Assembly (NCBI GenBank): GCA_907165065.1
Contig: OU015528.1
Location: 71,839,474-71,903,473, forward strand
Direction of reading: 5' to 3'
DNA from: Caprimulgus europaeus
Lineage: Eukaryota; Chordata; Aves; Caprimulgiformes; Caprimulgidae
DNA: 64,000 nucleotides
Shown here piece after piece: positions 13,598 through 24,564 of this stretch. The notes below the pieces were generated by a model, which had not been told where the DNA came from, searched no databases, and was given only the letters and a program-made list of their open reading frames with translations. Position numbers and translations under genes: made by a program. Positions within the stretch are counted from its first letter, which is position 1; every line of letters begins with the position of its first letter.

Positions 13598-16500
13598 TTG
13601 TATCAGTAATGACTGTATCGTTATTGAATTTGATTTTGGAACACTGCTCTGAATTGCAATTCTGCTTTCCAAAGTAATTGCATTTCCTATATTGATCTGC
13701 AAATGCTATATGAGTGCTTTCTCCATACTATAAATTGCAATTGAATTATTGAAGAGTTAAGCCTATGACAAACCCTTATTTGACCCATTAAAACTGCTTT
13801 ACAGTTTGACAGTGACCAGTTTGACCTAAGATATCTAACTCCAGCTGGCAGATGTAAAGTAAATTTCCATTAAAAAACAGTAATTGCAAAAATATTAGTT
13901 TATCAATAAATAATATTGTGCTGGAGTAATAAATAAAAGAAGCACAGTAGAAGGGAGTATTTTTCTCAGTATTTCATACTACCTTAATTTGATTTTGCAG
14001 CATCAATACATAAACCCATATGCCTACACTAGTTTAATTTATAACTGTAAATACAGTTATTTATCTTACCTAATTATTTTTAGTATGAAATCACTGACTC
14101 ATAAAACTAGTGCCTGAATAGAAGGATTTTCAGGATCAGAACTGTGGTAAAGTTAGTTCTAACATAGAAAAGTCTTACTAATTTAAGAAAAAGAAACCAA
14201 ACCAAACCAAAAAAAACCAATCAACTAACCAACCAAAACTTGTTGGGTGTTATTAGCCCACAGTGCAATTTGAAGCACTGATAGCACAAGAGAATCTGGC
14301 CTAACCAGGATTTCTGGAGATGAGGAGTAAAACTTCAAAGCTCTGGTACACAATTTAACAACACACATCTAACCCAAAGATTACTGGCTACCTTCATTTA
14401 ATGTTTTTTTAATTTTTACTTTTTCAGGTGATCATATGGGGTATATGTAGCTCTGCAGATATTTATCATATTTTAATTTAGGGAAAAATGTAGAGTTTTG
14501 AAAATTTTAGTGGTTCATATGCTAAAACTAAATGAATCTCCAGTGATAAGTATGTCCCTGGAGAAAGTATGCCCAGGTATCAGAAACTAATGGAGATGCA
14601 CCCCTTTAAATTCTGAGGAACTGACTGCACAGAATAATTGTCTCAACATTGGCATAACCTGAAATGTTTCTGAAAAACAAAAACAAAAACCAGGGAGAAA
14701 CTTAAATGCACTGGTTTGTGTTAAAGGAGCATCCTAGAGGCCTCATGTGCAGAGGAAAGGTAATCACACAGTGGAGAATGAAGAAGCACACAGAACATTG
14801 TTTTACTGTTCTGAGTACTTTGTTCTATTTAACTATATCTGATCATAAGGTTTGGATGTACTGTGGTTCTGGGTTGGGGTTTGTTTTGTTCTGTTTTTGT
14901 TTTTGTTTTTTTTAGTAATCTTCATACAGGAAATAAGAGCTATCATGAATGTTTGCTAATCTTGGATCACTTCCAAGCAACATTTAATCACATTTAGCTG
15001 ATCTAGACAATAGACTACAAACTTAAAAATATTTTAATGAAACGATTGGAAAAAAGTGTTGGAATTAAAGCTTGCATTTTATTATGAGATGAAGTTTGGA
15101 CTACTTTAACAAGAACAAATTGGTTTTCTCTAGTTAGTACACACTGCTACATTTTTCAGGGAGGTATTCCTGCATGCAAACTGGATTCCTTCTGGAGAAA
15201 ACTAAATAGGAAACTCTGTCCTAAGTGTATCTCAAATGTGCTCAAATCCCAGCAGGGAAAACCAGTCCAAACCGATGACTGGCTCCTTTTGGGAAACAAC
15301 ACAGTGCACTTGCAGACACTTTAGCATCAGATACTTTCAGCTGTTGTTCTGCTTTTATTGTACCAAACAACTTGCTAGCATAGCAAAGTCAGTGCTTCCC
15401 TTCTAGGGAAGATTTTATAGACATTAGTCTTCTGCTTCTTTTGGAGAATGTACGTTCATTTGCTTCAGTCAAAGCAACTCACAGAAGAGAGGACAGAATA
15501 AAATGCAAGAAGTCAAATTTATCAGCAGAACATGTGGAAGAAACTCTCTTTTGAGTTCAGCAAGGCAATTACACTAGTAGAAACTTTACCCTCCTACTAC
15601 TTATTCAGTCTAACTACAGTAATCCATGGCTTGATAGACGAAACTTGGAGGCAAAACAGAGCTGAAGTAGGCCAAAACTTGGTGGTCAGTATGTGCCCCT
15701 CTGTCATTATTCTGTGCCTGCTTGCTTCTGCTGTATACATTTATACATGGTATTTATTACTTTAAAGGAAGGAACATGATATTTGCCTCTCTCACACCCA
15801 AAACTCAAAGTATTCATAAAATGGGTAACCAAGAAAACCAAGTCATCTGGAAATGACTAGAAATATATTATTGTACCTTCATCCTTTGTGCTTTATGGAA
15901 GATAAAAGAGTGAGGGACAGGATTTGTGGCCAGAGGTGTTTTTTTTTTAATGTGTATATGAGAGCTGGCTTAACAGGAAGATGGATAAGCTAACATCAGG
16001 TAAGAAAAGGCCCAAGTAACAGAAAACCTAGGCCCTTTGTCAACTCTGACATAAATCTCACGCTTTTTAAAAGATTGTCAAGGATGCCTTTTGAAAAGCA
16101 AAAGAGTGAATACCATAATAATTTTCTATTATGCATGAATGTCCCTTGGTTGAATAGTGAAGGTGTGAAATCAACTAATTTAAATGTATCAGGCAAGACA
16201 GACTGAGCCAGTTAAATGTGCTTCGAAAAATAATGTTTATATGATATGTTGACCAAATGTGGAGTAGTCTTCTGTTTTGAAGATCTGACAGATGGAAAAA
16301 AGATGCCTCATTTGAGTCACATAAATGTTATTCCAAAGGATTCCAAATACAGCACAGGAAGCAGTAGCTTGAAATGTTAACAGGACTCTAAATTGTAAAT
16401 AATTCAGACCATTAGTGGAAAAGTAATCTTAAATCTAGCTAAACCCACACAGTTAAAGGAGAAGATAGGCAAATTCTTTTTCAGCACTTGCACAGGGAAA

Positions 16501-19500
16501 AGATTGTCTAGAATTGTTTCTAGATATGAGTGAGCTTTTATTTTCAGCTCAGTTGCCAGTGAACTTGTTTGAAATACACAAAAAAAGTGTTTGACTTGAT
16601 ATTCAAGCACAAAAGGAACTCAGTAGATACACGTACACCTTCTCTGGCTTGCTGGCCTGAATTCAATCTCAAAATAAGAACTGTCCATAAGCAATGAACC
16701 ACCCTCACATGCAGCTGCAGGGGACTCTTCAGGGATGCAGGAACCTGTATGGAATACAGGTTCCTAATGAGACCTGGTGACTTAGCCTACTGGTAAGTGT
16801 AGTAGCATACTGTCAGGCAGACCTAGGCATGCAGTTCACAAACTGCATGCAAACCATATGAATTGTGCAAATCAAGATGCCCTCAGACCATTTTTAAGAC
16901 TGGTGTATGCATGGCCAAAATGAAGGACCAGTTGTCACTAATGCCTGAAGAATAGTTTCATCGAACTACAGCCCACAGACGTCACTTAGAAGTAAAGGAA
17001 AAAAAAAATATCCTTGCACTTAAAATCTAGGTTACTCTAACATCATACTACCAAAGATGGTTCCTCACTCAACAGCCGTCTGTACTTAAACCCAAATAGC
17101 AGCTGTTTCGGCAAGAGGTAATGGCTCCCTTATACTGAAATATAACTTTTACAGAAAACTAAATGTTCTTTCTTTTTTTCTGAACCAGTTCATGGGACTA
17201 AAATGGAAAATTAAAGTCAATGAATTAAGATTTTTGCAGTTACAAACATGTGACCACCTGTTTCTCAGACCACAAAACACTTCTTAATATTTTAAAATAA
17301 GAGCTATAACAAAGTACCAGCCCCTTTTAGCTGGAAGTAGACCCAGATTACAAGAAACCAAGGGAAACCCCAATGTCCTGTGCTCCAACAACAGCAGAAA
17401 TCCGTTACTTGAAATTCTGGCATGACACTAAGAAAGAACCTACTTGCTGCTTCTAAGGAAGGTCATCAGAGATATCCAACTCCAAACCAGTTAATTATTC
17501 CTACTCTTTATCTCTATTCATCAACCAAGCAGAACATTCCTTGATGTCATACAAGTCTGGTGATCAGCTTAGTCCTGAATAAACAAGCAAAAACACCAAG
17601 GATATATTATATGGACGGTTTTAATTCTACTGGGAGCAACTACCCTGTTTCCTCCCTTCAGTGGCCATCCACATACAGCACATCTGACACAGCAAAGGAC
17701 AGTCCAAATCACTGAAGCCTTAACCTTCAGTTTTAAAGTTGAAAACTTTAGAATATCATAGAAGACAACACAATGTTTTCACTACTACTAAATTTATGAC
17801 ATTTAAGGAAATTTCCAGTTTTAAAATCAGTATAAAATCACTTCCATTTTTACTACAGCAACAGATGAAGACCTGCAATTCTTACCAAAATAAAGAAACA
17901 ATCTTTTGGGATTTTGCTTGAAATAGTTCTTTTTAACTATAGTATACGGATTTGAATATATTTGCTTTACAATTGCAGCAACACACATCAGGTGAAAAAT
18001 CTGAGTAAAATCTCTGTTAACTCTCTTAATAAACAGATTGAAGCTTAAATGTACAGTTTCCACCCTGAAGCTGACAGGCTGTTGACAGATGTGTCTTTGC
18101 CTTAGTTTCACTAATACAAACACTTCTGCTGAGTCTTTAACCACTGCTTAGCTGTAGATGTTTCATATGTGTGACAGTGCATGTGGAAGACCTTTTGCAA
18201 ATTGCTTCATTTAGCTGAACATGCATTTTGCATCCAAAGGCAAAAGGAAGGCAATTTCTGTCTTTGATTACACATATGCAATGTGTACAAGTGCCAAAGT
18301 TGACTGTGTCTCTCATGTGACTTGATTCTGTAACGCACTGGTGTAAAGTTATTTCTCTATTAAACTAGATAGGTACTCACAATTTTTTGTTGCTGATGAA
18401 TGGATGAACTTCAATCTCCACTTCCAAAATCTACTAACGCTTCCCAGTGCCCTCATGGAAATCACTGCTATGGCTTTGCACTCCGTGGAATCCTACCATG
18501 CTGAACTGTGGGGCAGTCTATCAAAGTCAGTGTTGGAGAGCTCACTGCCACTGGAAGCTCAAGTGGAACAGGCTCACAGAACAGGAAAAATTGCTAAAAA
18601 TTAATTCCAGTTGGGTGGCTTCCACAACTTTTTTTTGGTGCTGACAACTTACAGGTTACAATTTGTCCTTGACACAGCTACACTTGATTACTAATATATA
18701 TCACAGAAATGTACAGCACATAAGAACTACCAAAGGGAACATAATGGAAAGCAATACTTCTACTTTGGATTAATAGGAAGCCACCATCTATGTTCATTGA
18801 AGTGTTCATATAGAGGGAATGACTACAACAGATGGTAAATGAAAATTTAATGTAAACATATAACTTGTTATCTGAAAATTAAATGTGTCATCACTGACAG
18901 CAGTATTATCTGGATATTATTATATGATTAGCTGTCAGGTTATTTTTCAGCCTTTCACTTATACTAGATTAGATAAAACATTGTAATAGTTTCCTATAAA
19001 AGGTGCATTAAATAATAAAATTATATTTTAAGCAGCAGTTCTAAACCATAGAGACATAATTTAATCATCTTAGTCATAGTGTCCATAATCTTTTTTTTCT
19101 TGAAACATTGTAATGAATATATTTTTCAATGGAAGAAGTACATGAAAGATGAAAGTGCATTGCCTGAAGGACAAGGTAGAATTTCACTGTAAACCTTAGA
19201 AAGACACCAATTTTATTCTTAACCTTTTAGTCCCACTGATTGCATAAGAATCAACTTTTTTGATGAACTATCATAAAAAAAAGCCTGTGAAACATACATA
19301 TGAACACATGAACACCCTTTTCACCTGCAATGTTTATGAATGCAGACAAAGATACAACCCGGAAACAAGAACTATTAAAAAAGCGATGAGGTATTAATCC
19401 ATGCAAAAAATATTCACATACACACCCCATTTCCCTAAGGTAGTGAAAGATCAATCTTTCATTTCCATTTTATTCTTTTATGTTCAGCTCAAGTAAATTC

Positions 19501-22124
19501 TCTTTTCCAGAGTGAGCTGTTTTGCAAGTTTTTATGCACTGAACTTCATTGTTTTGAATGACATAACTGATCCCTTCTACCTTTTCCTTTTAATGATCAG
19601 GCAATTAGGAGCTCTTCAGTCAGGAGGCACAAAAGGGCTACACAGAGAATTAACAGACAAGGACTTTAGTGGTAGTGGGCACTGTACAAGAAAGAATTAA
19701 AAAAAACAGCCTCAGTGCCAAAAATATTTTAAAGTTGAGGAAACATCTTACTTTCACACTTATCAGGATAACCCAAAACCAATCCTGTATTTAAACTCAA
19801 GTATAACAATTATATATTGCTACAAAACCACATTTCTACAGTTGGAAAAAAGTCAACAAGGTTTACACTTTGTAAGCACTGACACTGTGTTTATGCTAAC
19901 TTTCAAGAAGAACTTTTGAGTGTGACAAAAGCTACAAAGAAAGAAGTCACTATCTAATCTTTCCTATACTTCCAAGATGTTACAGTTCTAAAGCCAGGTT
20001 CTCAGCTGGTATAAGCAAGTATAGACATGCTAACGAGAATACTATAAGTCTTGTGGAAACTAGGAGATCATTTATATCTTATATTGCAGATCCCTCCCTC
20101 TCAGTGTAACTGGACTGAATGATTGAAAATGGAAACTCATATAGCAATTGAAAAAGCAATTTATGCCCATATTTCCAGATGCTGATGAGGTCACTGCTTC
20201 CTAAAAGTGTCACTCTGAATATTTCTTTTTTGGTCATATATCTCTTTTCGTCCTTTAAATTTCATGTACCTGATCCCAGCTTAAGCTAATTTAACTTCAC
20301 ATACTTAACAAAACTCTATCAGAAAAAGAGGGTAAAACAGACAATGCTTAACATAACATGAGAGCTGAAAGCAGCCATGGTGATCATAGGAGATTTACAG
20401 ACCAGCTTCCTCACCATATGCCACATGACACAGATAGTGTAGCCCACTTTATAACCATGGAATTTTTTCATTTTCCTTGCACTTGTCTTTTTGCACCTCA
20501 TGTTCCATAAAGATGTCCACCACAGTCATTTAGACTGTAAGTACTTTGATACATGGGCTATTTGCTGCTTGACGGTTGCTGCTAATAAGAACATCATAGC
20601 TCATTACTGAGCAAAAGGGTAATAAACATGTGGGTAAAAATAAACAATGATGTATGAGCCCTTTATTTCCATATCTCATTATTGAACACTGTATGTGTGC
20701 AAACTTTGCTGTAAAGGCCTGTAAGCAATCAGCTGTTTATAGAATTTATCATTCATCATACAGAGTACACAATTCATGTCAAATATATATGTATCTATGA
20801 AATAAGTGAACTGAATAATTTGTCCTCAGTAATAGTTTCACTACACTGACAGTTATTTTATAAAATTATATCTGTTCTCCAATATCTAGTAGAACCCAAC
20901 ACTTTCTAACTCATGAGCAATATTCTTCAAGATGCTGTTCCAAACCCTCTACATGAAACTTTAGTGCTTGTGCTGCAGTTTCTCTCACTGTGCTAATCCT
21001 GGATTAGAGAATGATTTTGATATGGCGTGCCAATGCCATGACTACAGTTTTCCCTTCAAACTTACAAGTACTGTTTTCCAAGCAGTAACATCATAGGAAG
21101 CATTTAATATCTGCACAAATATGAGAAGCTGCAGAAACTGCTTACAGTGGGAGCCCTGGAGGGTATAACCAGATAATTCTGCATTTGAAAGCCACCACAA
21201 ACTATTAAACATAGAGAACAAACTCTCTTTATTCTATCCAGCCTGTACTATCTGCATTCACAGATAACTGAACATAAAAGATAAAAATTGCTAAAGAACT
21301 CAAATGACAACTCTTCCAGAGCTCTGACAAATAAGACACTGACTCTGCAATGGACAGAAGAGAATGGACTCAGACAAAAGGACAGCCAAGAATTTTATTC
21401 ATAAATAATGGACTAATTCCCAAATCAGAAATCTTACTATTCAAGGAAAAGGACTACTGCAGAAATGAAAACTTTTGATTCTGATGATGTCAGTCCTATC
21501 CAAAACTGCCTTCTCTGATCCTATAAGAAACAGCTCTCAACACTTATATAATTTCTTTATAATCCCCCTTATCCAAAACAAACAAAAAAATGGATTTGTG
21601 ATATGAGACCTTTTGGTCTTGGAGAGATAAAAGATGTGTATTGGGATACAAGATTACCCACAGAATCACAAATGGTCAAGAAATCTCTTGAGGGTCAAAA
21701 AGGACAGCTAGCTAAGGTAATTATAAATCTGGTGTTAGCTGCCTCTCAGAAGGCACATGCAGTGATTTCAAGGTAAATGCACTGCAGATTGGGCCACAAG
21801 AGCTGTGTGATATATGATTAGAAAGAAAATGCTTGTAATTTTCTGAAGAATTGGCAGTAACCACTATTTTGGCAATTGATTACCATGCAAAACATATGCT
21901 TTCCAAATTGTGAACAAGAATTTGTTGTGGTTTTTTTCTGAATTTTAGTAAGACTGTAATATGTATTCCTCTACTTCCAGGCAAAGCAATGAAGTAAATA
22001 ACCACTGCTTTAGCCAGTAGGCATTCCTCGTGACTTTAAAGCTAGGTGTGCAAAAAGACTACATACACAGGTATTGCAAATGAGTGTGTCAGCCCTCATG
22101 CTGCACTGACAGCTGCAAATTGCA

Positions 22125-22155
22125 TATAAAAAAAAAAAGAAAAAAAAAAAAGAAA
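22125..22155 (+). repeat. A-rich tract; U-rich on the PCLO transcript
   Basis: Two long A runs separated by single G bases. On the coding strand this is a pair of T runs beginning 16 bases inside the intron after the donor at 22170. Confidence 0.9.
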
Positions 22156-22164
22156 GTAAATACT

Positions 22165-22171
22165 TCTTACC
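22165..22171 (-). other. PCLO: Splice donor after the coiled-coil exon
   Basis: Read on the minus strand, the junction is TTCATG|GTAAGAAGT, a strong donor. It is followed within 20 bases by two long T runs on the coding strand (the A-rich run at 22125-22155), a U-rich intronic context of the kind that helps donor recognition. Confidence 0.9.
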
Positions 22172-24185
22172 ATGAAACCCTCAGTGTACTGAAACTGAGC
22201 TCTGGAACTGTCTTCTGCTGTGGGACTCAGGGGCTTAGGATCAGACATAGAGCGTTGCATCATCTTTGCTGCCTTTGGGCTTGATGGAGGAACCTTGGCA
22301 ATGTCAGCATGCAGCATCTTCTGAGGACTGATGTCATCAGTGATGGGTTTTTCATAGGGTACAAATGCTGACTCTATAACTTTGCTTGGTGAAACAGGTG
22401 AAATGGGTGAATAGAGAACTTTGGGAGATTTGGGAGGGGAAGGGACGACCTGCAATGTGGAGTCTGGACGAAGGTGGGATGAGTACCCTATCTCTAACGG
22501 TGTTGGGCGCTTTTTATCTTTCTGCGGAGATGAAGCTGACAAATATTGTGGACTTTGAGTATCTGACTCTGTCTCTGTTTGACATCCCAAACTTTCTCCT
22601 TTATATGTCTTTTCTGGAGCTGAAATGTGCTTTATGATTTCAACTTTAGCATCCAGTCGGGCCCTGATTGAAGGTGTTCTTATTGTTCCTACAGGTTCTG
22701 TTTGTACTGAAATCTCTGCAACTGTCTGAACTGCAATACTAGATACTTTGGAGAATTGTTTAGCTTTGTCTGCCTCACTGGTACTCTCACTGTATTTCCC
22801 TACACGAGGCTTCCTTCTGGATCTGCTAGAAAGGTCCCATTCATCTTGATCTTCATCATCTGTCTGAACACTTGTATCAACACTCTTCTTAGTTCTCCGT
22901 CTCCTGTTTGTATAACCTCTGTCTGCTCCGTCTTCATCATCAGTTTGCACTCCACTGTCCACTATCTTTTTGAAGCACCGAGGCTCCTCTTCCAGGGTCT
23001 CCTCAAGCTCCTCATATGGACCACGTAACTTTGGCATAGAGCTTCTCTTTTTCAGTTGCTTCTCCTCTCTAACATCAATATCCTTAAGAGACATATCTGA
23101 AACAGAGCTTAGGATACCAGACCTAGGTATGTATTGGGTAATGCCATCAGACTGAACTGTATACCATGTTTGGCTTTGTGGAATTTCAATACCCAGTACT
23201 CCTGAAGCTGTAGTGGTTGCATCATCAGTAGGCCAAAACTGGCCATTTTCTGTGGCTGCATACTGTCCTTCCAAAAGTGTTTGTTCTGTGGTAGTTTGTG
23301 GCGAGCCAGTTCCTGAAGGGTCATAACCATACTGATATATTTGACGAATTTTTTGTTCTTCTAACTGTTGGTGGAGCTGTTGTTGAAGTTGTTGGAATTG
23401 TTCAAGCTGCAACTGCTGCTGGGCTAATGTCTCTTGCCTCATCATAAACTGAGCTTGCCGTTCCTCCTCTTGCTGAAATAAGAGATGATGTTTCATGGAT
23501 TGCAACTCCTCAAGTTTTTTCTGCACCATAAACTTTTCTTGTTCCCTAAATCTTTGAATTTCCTGACGTTCCCATTCCAGCTCTTCCGCAAAGCGCTGCT
23601 GCTTAATTTTCTCAAGCTCAAGAAGTTCACGTTCCAGATCAAGCTGCTGCTGTTTGCCTTCTTCAGGGGCAATGAGAAGGGCAACCTCATCTTCAATTAC
23701 ATCTGTATAAACTTCAGATGCTGTAGTTAAAGCAGGTATCAAGTTGGTTGGCTCAGTGGTAATAGTTTCTATAGAAAGAGGTGGTAACCCTGTCTCCACA
23801 TCAATGGCGGTAATTGCACTATCTTTTTCAGCTGCCACTGTTGTCAAGAAACTGTATGATCTTGGGAGCGGTTGGTTCTGTTGTAAAGTTGATAAAGAGG
23901 GCACTGAGTCAATTGTTTGGAGAGTAGGTAAATCTCTGACAGTTGTACTGAAAATAGAACCGGGTTGTGTAGTGATGGCAAATGTGGATGGGATTGGAGT
24001 TGCTACTGAAGAATAAACAACACCATTGGATGATCTTAAAACACTTCCAATGCCTAACTGGGAACCCAGAGATGATACCATTCTTGCTTGGGAATACTGT
24101 GGTGTACTGAGCCCGATGCCAGAAATCACCTGCCGAGTCTCTGGATAAGGACCAGTAGTCTTGCTTGAGTAATCCATAACCTCAC
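22171..24185 (-). CDS. PCLO: PCLO coiled-coil exon (probably exon 6)
   Basis: Coding exon of 2015 bases: 2 bases completing a Gly codon, then 671 codons, ending in phase 0 at TTCATG|GTAAGA. With the preceding exon it reads [21 protein letters not shown], which matches Piccolo across the junction. Residues are numbered here from the Met of MDYSS. A long Gln/Glu-rich coiled coil spans about 172-285, from [13 protein letters not shown] to [19 protein letters not shown]-type motifs cluster at about 409-534. Next come Pro-Ser-rich segments ([16 protein letters not shown]) and the sequence [12 protein letters not shown], which has the form of a 14-3-3 site. In the family the coiled coils mediate assembly with other active-zone proteins. 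The next exon, which should encode further coiled coil leading toward the PDZ and C2 domains, is not within the 22 kb that follow. The exon is intact with no frameshift. Confidence 0.97.
22575..22953 (-). other. PCLO: Cluster of five QT short linear motifs, dynein-light-chain (LC8) type
   Basis: The motifs in order are [38 protein letters not shown] and LGCQTETE. The VQT core with flanking Ser/Thr and acidic residues fits the general LC8/DYNLL-binding pattern. The first two lie in near-identical blocks separated by an RRRR basic patch. Binding is inferred, not shown. Confidence 0.5.
23323..23664 (-). other. PCLO: Gln/Glu-rich coiled-coil region of PCLO
   Basis: About 114 residues dominated by Glu, Gln, Leu and Arg with heptad-like leucine spacing ([31 protein letters not shown]). 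No proline occurs inside. This is the first long coiled coil of Piccolo, and in the family it is a protein-assembly surface. Boundaries are by eye. Confidence 0.85.
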
Positions 24186-24187
24186 CT
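24185..24187 (-). other. PCLO: Splice acceptor of the coiled-coil exon
   Basis: The minus-strand sequence is CCCTGTAATTTCAG|GTGAGGTTATGG, with a rather short pyrimidine tract. It joins the single G left by the upstream exon to GT, restoring Gly, and the reading continues EVMDYSS as expected for Piccolo. Confidence 0.9.
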
Positions 24188-24563
24188 GAAATTACAGGGC
24201 AAAGTTACAGTCCAGTCCCGCAAAAAAATGCTGCTTTTCGGATTCTGAAAGTCATCTCATCTTCATGAATTAAATGGGAAGGGAAAACCGCATGCAAATC
24301 TTCAGGTTAATGATCTACTTTAGATGTGAAGGAAATAGCATTTCTGAACATGCAGGCACATGCAGGCAGCTCTGTGCAAAACACTTATGTAAAATGAAGA
24401 AATGAAAAACACGTGTAATCCAGAATAATTTGTCACACTGTCCAAAAGAAAACAAAACAACAGAAGGAGGGAAAAAAAAATAATAAAAAAAATCATCCTG
24501 AAATGAGGTGAGGAACATCACATTTATATTTCAAAGAAAGATCTGCTGCTGTGTCATACTGAC
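24186..24563 (-). other. PCLO: Short PCLO intron between giant and coiled-coil exons
   Basis: A 378-base GT-AG intron between two very long exons. Its first 69 bases stay open in the frame of the giant exon, ending at a TGA. Confidence 0.92.
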
Positions 24564-24564
24564 C
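24562..24564 (-). other. PCLO: Splice donor of the giant exon
   Basis: The minus-strand sequence is GTTACCACAG|GTCAGTATG. Its position is fixed because splicing here gives VTTG-EVMDY, the known Piccolo junction. Frame stays open for about 22 more codons past the donor. Confidence 0.9.

Larger units (their letters stand above)
1..22170 (-). other. PCLO: PCLO intron downstream of the coiled-coil exon (partial)
   Basis: At least 22 kb of AT-rich noncoding sequence after the donor at 22170. No stretch resembles the next Piccolo exons. It holds CR1 fragments near 930, 4340, 7040, 10446 and 11075, a purine tract at 2941-3010, and AT repeats at 12231 and 13566. In the remainder (for example 1050-4330, 8000-10440, 14000-22100) I see only unique AT-rich sequence with short chance reading frames. 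Confidence 0.88.

Noticed and set aside
18400-18650. Overlapping 65-66 codon frames that look slightly transposon-like
   Set aside because: No clear match to CR1 or LTR sequence that I can recognise; left as unique intron sequence.
22106-22170. Possible 65-base micro-intron from GTAAGA to TTTGCAG
   Set aside because: Shorter than normal vertebrate introns, and the following sequence does not read as the next Piccolo exon.
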